A DNA stretch of 64,000 nucleotides. Origin: Leptospira stimsonii (lineage in GTDB: Bacteria; Spirochaetota; Leptospiria; Leptospirales; Leptospiraceae). Position 1 is the first letter of the stretch. Each line of letters opens with the position of its first letter. The DNA lies in the NCBI RefSeq assembly GCF_003545875.1, contig NZ_QHCS01000003.1:124001-188000 (forward strand), given 5' to 3'. Shown in pieces: positions 60,412 through 64,000 of this stretch. The notes under the pieces are model-generated. The model was not told the origin of the DNA. It searched no databases and saw nothing but the letters and a program-made list of their open reading frames with translations. Made by a program: the position numbers and the translations under genes.

Positions 60412-61128
60412 ATGATAAAAGTTTTATATAGTGTCTTACTCATGCTCTTTGTATTCGCCTGCGACGAAAAGAAGGAAACGTTTTATCCGGAGTTAACCCA
60501 TTCTTCTTCTCCAAAGAAAGGAATTCTTCCTTATTTTAAGGGCGATGTGATGGATCCGTTTTGGCCGGCCGAGGACGGAGTTATGCCCTCCGATCTAAAA
60601 AAAATTCCGGAGTTTTCCCTCGTTTCGCAAGAGAATCAAGAATTCAATCTCAAGAATCTCAGAGAAAAATATACGTTAGTCGTATTCTTCTACGCAAAAT
60701 GTAGAGGGATTTGCCCGATGATCACTCGGAATATGCTGACTTTTATTCCTAAGATTCAGGATCAAAAAGATGTTCAGGTCGTTTCCATTTCGGTAAATCC
60801 GGAAATCGACACGGTCGAAGTTCTGAAAAAATTCAGATCCCTTTACAAGATTTCACAAAGCCAATGGACCTTTCTAACCGGTTCTAAAAAAACGATTTTT
60901 AATCTTGCGAGAAATCAATTCGGAGCGGATATAAAAGTCATTCAAGGAAAGGACGATCTCAACGATTTCGTTCATACCGAAAACGTCTATCTGATCGATC
61001 GTAAGAATTATCTTCGCGGTGTGTATCGCGCGAAAGGAACCGGAGATTTGGAGAGGCTCCTGATCGAATTGAATACCCTGAAAGAAGCAGATAAGAAGAA
61101 TTCCTCCCTCGTAATTTCGAATCCATAA
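60412..61128 (+). CDS. SCO1/SenC-type copper chaperone lipoprotein
   Basis: The 238-residue protein has a lipobox VFAC (Cys17), then a thioredoxin-like SCO domain: FSLVSQENQEFNLKNLREKY, VVFFYAKCRGICPMITRNM (Cys97 and Cys101 in CxxxC) and DFVHTENVYLIDRKNYLRG (His188), which together bind copper. SCO proteins help build the CuA centre of cytochrome oxidase or act in thiol redox. Together with YHYH and MORN lipoproteins it suggests periplasmic metal handling. It has a good length and all three copper ligands. Confidence 0.93.
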   Translation: MIKVLYSVLLMLFVFACDEKKETFYPELTHSSSPKKGILPYFKGDVMDPFWPAEDGVMPSDLKKIPEFSLVSQENQEFNLKNLREKYTLVVFFYAKCRGICPMITRNMLTFIPKIQDQKDVQVVSISVNPEIDTVEVLKKFRSLYKISQSQWTFLTGSKKTIFNLARNQFGADIKVIQGKDDLNDFVHTENVYLIDRKNYLRGVYRAKGTGDLERLLIELNTLKEADKKNSSLVISNP

Positions 61129-61599
61129 AAGAAAACGTTCGTCATGCAAGTGCAAACGAAAATTCGAATTCCCTCCTACACTGAATTTCTATTTCGATCC
61201 CTTTGTGCCTTCAAAATCACGCTCCACTGATGGAGAATGGAGGAGTTCCCACACGTTTCGATTTTTGATACGGTCTTCATTCTACGATCTCAATCAGAGT
61301 TTCTTCCTTCTAAAATTTGGAGGGAGAATCTTATGAAGAATTTCAACTGATTATAGAATCCATCTTGCTCGGGTCCGAATCAAATCGAAGCGGATTCAAG
61401 ATCCTGTTTTTTTTGCGAATTCTTTGTCGTAAGAAGTATTCCGATCTTCGAATGTGATTTGAGAAAGATTGCCCACGATCTTGGAAAAAAAGAACCTCTT
61501 TCCAAAAAAAAATCTGAAAATCCGCTCCAGTGCGTTTGAGACGAGAACCGTAAGAATCGAAGGGGAAAAAATCTTCCCCGATTCAGAGGAGTAAAAACG
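61129..61599. other. Gene-free stretch between SCO1 and ssb
   Basis: No gene is supported. It contains GGAGTTCC at 61242-61249 and an AGAGGAG ribosome binding site just before ssb. No RNA gene was recognised. Confidence 0.5.
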
Positions 61600-61953
61600 A
61601 TGAAAAATCTATCACATATCATTCTGGACGGAAATCTAACGGCAGATCCGGAACTTAAAACTCTCAACAGCGGAAAGAGCGTCGCTACCTTTACTTTGGC
61701 GGTCAATCACGATCATCGCTCCACACCGGATCAGCCCGGGGAGGTTTCGTATATCGACATAGAAGCGTGGGAGCGGCAGGCCGAGAACTGCCATGAATAT
61801 CTAAAGAAGGGGAAAAAAGCGACCGTGATCGGAGAACTCAGGCAAGATCGTTGGAAATCTCAAGACGGTGGAAATCGAAGTAAGATGAAGGTTGTCGTCC
61901 ATACCGTACGTTTCGACGGATTACCGGGAAAGAGGGAAAAGGAAGCGGCTTAG
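61600..61953 (+). CDS. ssb: Single-stranded DNA-binding protein, short form
   Basis: The 117-residue OB-fold protein has LSHIILDGNLTADPELKTL, GKSVATFTLAVNHDH, YIDIEAWERQAENCHEYL and KGKKATVIGELRQDRW, the SSB layout. It ends PGKREKEAA without the flexible linker and acidic DDDIPF-like tip that most SSBs use to recruit partners. It may be a specialised paralogue. AGAGGAG lies 8 bases ahead of the ATG. A perfect GAAA-loop hairpin follows. Confidence 0.92.
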   Translation: MKNLSHIILDGNLTADPELKTLNSGKSVATFTLAVNHDHRSTPDQPGEVSYIDIEAWERQAENCHEYLKKGKKATVIGELRQDRWKSQDGGNRSKMKVVVHTVRFDGLPGKREKEAA

Positions 61954-61959
61954 AATTTT

Positions 61960-61991
61960 TTAGAGGGAGAATCGAAAGATTCTCTCTCTAA
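61960..61991 (+). terminator. Stable hairpin directly after ssb
   Basis: TTAGAGGGAGAATC pairs with GATTCTCTCTCTAA (one G-U) around a GAAA tetraloop. No T-run follows, but position and strength suggest a 3'-end structure. The rest of the gap to 62339 shows no gene. Confidence 0.65.
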
Positions 61992-62339
61992 CGCAAAAAA
62001 GTACATTCAATATTTTTAAATTAATTTTTGTCTTTTGGGACGGAGTATTCGTTTACGGAAGTGAATTCTTTGTCTTTACTCCGGCGCAAGTCCAGAGAAT
62101 ATTCATTTTTCCCGAAATTCCCAAACCGGGTAAAACCGAAAGTACCGAGTCGGAGAGTTCAACTTGATTTTTAGAATTCATTCTTAGATGAATCCATTCG
62201 AGAGAATTGGGAAAACGAAAGCCTTTTTGCAAAATATAGATTCGTGTGATTTTCGATTGAGGGTTTTCCGATAAAATTCGCTTTCTTTCGCCGAACCATT
62301 TTTATGGAAGTAGCAAAGTTATCGCACCGTTCTTCCGTA

Positions 62340-63185
62340 TCAAACCGGAATGTTCTTCCAACGCCTCCAAAAGAAAGAAGCCGGAAATGCCACGAGATAC
62401 ATAATAAATCCGTAAAGTAGAATCGTGATCAAAACTCTGGGATCTCCCGTCTGTTCGTTCGCTAAAAGAAGGGCGAGAGAAAGATTTCGAATTCCGCTCA
62501 CGACCCCGATGCTCCTTCGGTCTTCCGACTTTCCTTTGAATAAAAAAATTCCTATCGTAAAAGATAAACCGGTAACAAGGACGATTGTAATCCAGATTGG
62601 AAGACCGAATTCTAAGATTTGTTCCGAATATTGGAAGGCGAGATAGAAAATGGAAAATCCAAGAGACAAATTGCTGGTTCTTACGAGATACGGGGAAATT
62701 TGAAAGGCGACGGATTCTTTTTTTTTCCGAATCCAAAATCCGATTCCTAATGGAAGTCCGAAGAAGGCTAATCCGATCGCCAATAATTTAGGAAGAATCC
62801 GAAGCGCTTTTTCAAATTCGAAGAACGAACTTCCGGAATACAATGTGATGAGAAGAGGGGCCGTAAAGAGGCTTGTAAAATTCAAGAGGCTCAACATGGC
62901 CGCGCCGGTTCCCGCCGAGCCCTTCGCTTTTAAGATGAATAATCCGGCCGAAGCACCTCCGCCCGAGCAGGTGCAGAGAAAAATTCCGAGACTGATCGAA
63001 GGAGAAAGTTGAAAGACTTTGCAAAGAAGAAATGCGAAAAGAGGAAGTAGAAAGAGATTGAGAAAACAAACAACAATTCCCGTCGTAAACATCTTCTTAG
63101 TAGAATCCAACTGTTCCGAAGTAAGTTCGAGGCCGAGGGAACTCATTGAAGACAAGGCAAGAAGGATGAGGGCGGCTTCTAACAT
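62340..63185 (-). CDS. BASS-family bile acid:sodium symporter-like transporter
   Basis: The 281-residue protein has about nine or ten hydrophobic segments and the layout of the BASS/SBF family: LGLELTSEQLDSTKK, PLFAFLLCKVFQLSPSISLGIFLCTCSGGGASAGLFILKAKG in sections, and SIGVVSGIRNLSLALLLA. Family members transport bile acids, pantoate, arsenite or other organic anions. The G-rich CTCSGGGASAGL matches the conserved substrate/Na+ region. No neighbour specifies the substrate. The start ATG at 63183-63185 fits. Confidence 0.87.
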   Translation of the reverse strand: MLEAALILLALSSMSSLGLELTSEQLDSTKKMFTTGIVVCFLNLFLLPLFAFLLCKVFQLSPSISLGIFLCTCSGGGASAGLFILKAKGSAGTGAAMLSLLNFTSLFTAPLLITLYSGSSFFEFEKALRILPKLLAIGLAFFGLPLGIGFWIRKKKESVAFQISPYLVRTSNLSLGFSIFYLAFQYSEQILEFGLPIWITIVLVTGLSFTIGIFLFKGKSEDRRSIGVVSGIRNLSLALLLANEQTGDPRVLITILLYGFIMYLVAFPASFFWRRWKNIPV

Positions 63186-63400
63186 GGATTCTCCGTAGTA
63201 TTTTTCTTTCTATAAATTGCAATCAAAGATGAGAACGTCAATTTTCCCGAAGTCAAAGAAAAAGAGGGAGTTCCTACGTTTCAAGAAACTACGATCGGAT
63301 TTCGATTCGTTTCGGGGTGAGAGTCCAAAAACTTCTGTAAGACTGGACTGGAAGTGAATTCCAAAAATCCTGGTTCAGAGTAGAATCCTTCGAAAAAAAT

Positions 63401-63964
63401 ATGAGTTCCCGCAAAATTACAATTCTCAAAGTAAAAAGTCCCGAAAGAACGATCTCATCCCTCGCTCGTTTTTCCGAAGAAGAATTGGATCCTTACAGAA
63501 AAACTCTTCCTTCCGGAACAAGGGAAGAAGTGGATTGCGACGAAGATACGATTCTTTTTCTTCATTCCAGTTTTGATCCGCTGGAATTTCTGAAAAAGAA
63601 GGAGATCCTACATCTTCCAAAAGAAGAAATGATTCCAGTCGTTGCGATCGATCCGAACGGAGAAATTCTTATGCAGGCTTTTGGGAACGAGGAAAGTCAG
63701 AGATTGACCTTGGAAACCGGATTCGCCCATTATTTTAGCCGTTCTCGGAATCAGCTCTGGAAAAAAGGCGATACCTCCGGACATACTCAGAAAATTCTCC
63801 AGATTCTTTCCCCAATGGACGGTTCCTTTTTGGTCTATCAAGTGGAGCAGAAAGTGGCGGCTTGTCACGAAGGATACTACAGTTGTTTTTTTAGAGAAAG
63901 AATGCCGGGAGGAGAATGGAATCCGCTTCCTGTCCCAAGAAATTTTCTTCCAGAAAAGAGCTAA
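63401..63964 (+). CDS. hisI: Phosphoribosyl-AMP cyclohydrolase-like protein (HisI-like)
   Basis: Residues about 77-165 of 187 match HisI: MIPVVAIDPNGEILMQAF, TLETGFAHYFSRSRNQLWKKG, DTSGHTQKI and CHEGYYSCFF (zinc Cys155 and Cys162). The metal motif normally written DCDxD is here SPMDG, so only one Asp is retained. An N-terminal extension of about 75 residues is unrecognised. HisI opens the PR-AMP ring in histidine synthesis; this version may be altered or a paralogue. The ATG at 63401 has no ribosome binding site and no his genes lie nearby. Confidence 0.75.
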   Translation: MSSRKITILKVKSPERTISSLARFSEEELDPYRKTLPSGTREEVDCDEDTILFLHSSFDPLEFLKKKEILHLPKEEMIPVVAIDPNGEILMQAFGNEESQRLTLETGFAHYFSRSRNQLWKKGDTSGHTQKILQILSPMDGSFLVYQVEQKVAACHEGYYSCFFRERMPGGEWNPLPVPRNFLPEKS

Positions 63965-64000
63965 AATTGCATTCTGACCTTGAACTCTCTTAAAAACCGG

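Noticed and set aside
61991..62166. Short plus-strand frame after ssb that reads protein-like (ends SESST)
   Set aside because: No ATG, GTG or TTG with a ribosome binding site at a sensible place, and only about 50 codons. Insufficient support.

Overview
ORGANISM. The window looks like a chromosomal segment of a pathogenic-clade Leptospira. This is inferred from gene content and style. It is moderately A+T-rich and carries many lipoproteins with short spirochaetal lipoboxes. It has lipid A and LPS-transport genes (lpxK, msbA-like, lptF/G-like) and several membrane-bound signalling proteins: a 7TM adenylate cyclase, a 7TM-AraC regulator, GAF-SpoIIE, HDOD and STAS proteins. TTG starts are common, intergenic repeats are frequent and there are decaying pseudogenes. 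I see no transposase, prophage, CRISPR array, tRNA or rRNA. LAYOUT. 1-1855: tail of a membrane protein and an HATPase-HDOD protein. 1852-10372 (minus): etfB-etfA, a LolA-like gene, a 610-residue unknown and trpS, then comEC-ksgA. 10456-12724: small membrane protein, acyl-CoA dehydrogenase and O-methyltransferase. 12725-15328: a lipoprotein and a gene-poor stretch with a cyclase remnant. 15329-23696: coiled-coil protein, LptF/G permease, large M48 protease, HEAT protein, a MoeB-like/Cdd1-like pair and a beta-barrel protein. 23960-33410: lpxK, msbA-like, a family 5 binding lipoprotein, a class A PBP and an OmpA-PD40 protein. 33522-41891: ybiT, 7TM cyclase, a repeat coiled-coil protein, rdgB, STAS, a catalase-related protein and an exported protein. 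42018-43282: a creD pseudogene. 43565-52760: MBL lipoprotein, SDR, SH3 protein, PLC-X protein with lectin-like modules, GAF-SpoIIE phosphatase, response regulator and a CpxP-like/ECF sigma/TM trio. 53175-64000: DUF1636-like protein, an ABC efflux operon diverging from a 7TM-AraC regulator, a YHYH/MORN/SCO1 lipoprotein cluster, ssb, a BASS transporter and a HisI-like protein. HOW GENES WORK TOGETHER. Several groups read as functional units. EtfAB with the acyl-CoA dehydrogenase suggests fatty-acid beta-oxidation, the expected main carbon use of the genus. LpxK, MsbA, LptF/G, LolA-like and PBP1A form an envelope-biogenesis theme. The CpxP-like/sigma/TM trio looks like an envelope-stress regulon. 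The 7TM-AraC/YHYH/MORN/SCO1 group looks like a membrane-sensed metal (possibly copper) lipoprotein system and is the best candidate here for an under-described system. REPEATS. The most striking non-coding signal is an eight-base core, GGAACTCC/GGAGTTCC, usually flanked by partial dyad symmetry. It occurs repeatedly between genes, including eight copies in about 510 bases at 31036-31547. It also ends three related, longer G+C-rich intergenic elements at 4861-4990, 17441-17592 and 20427-20562. All assignments come from reading the sequence; no database search was run.
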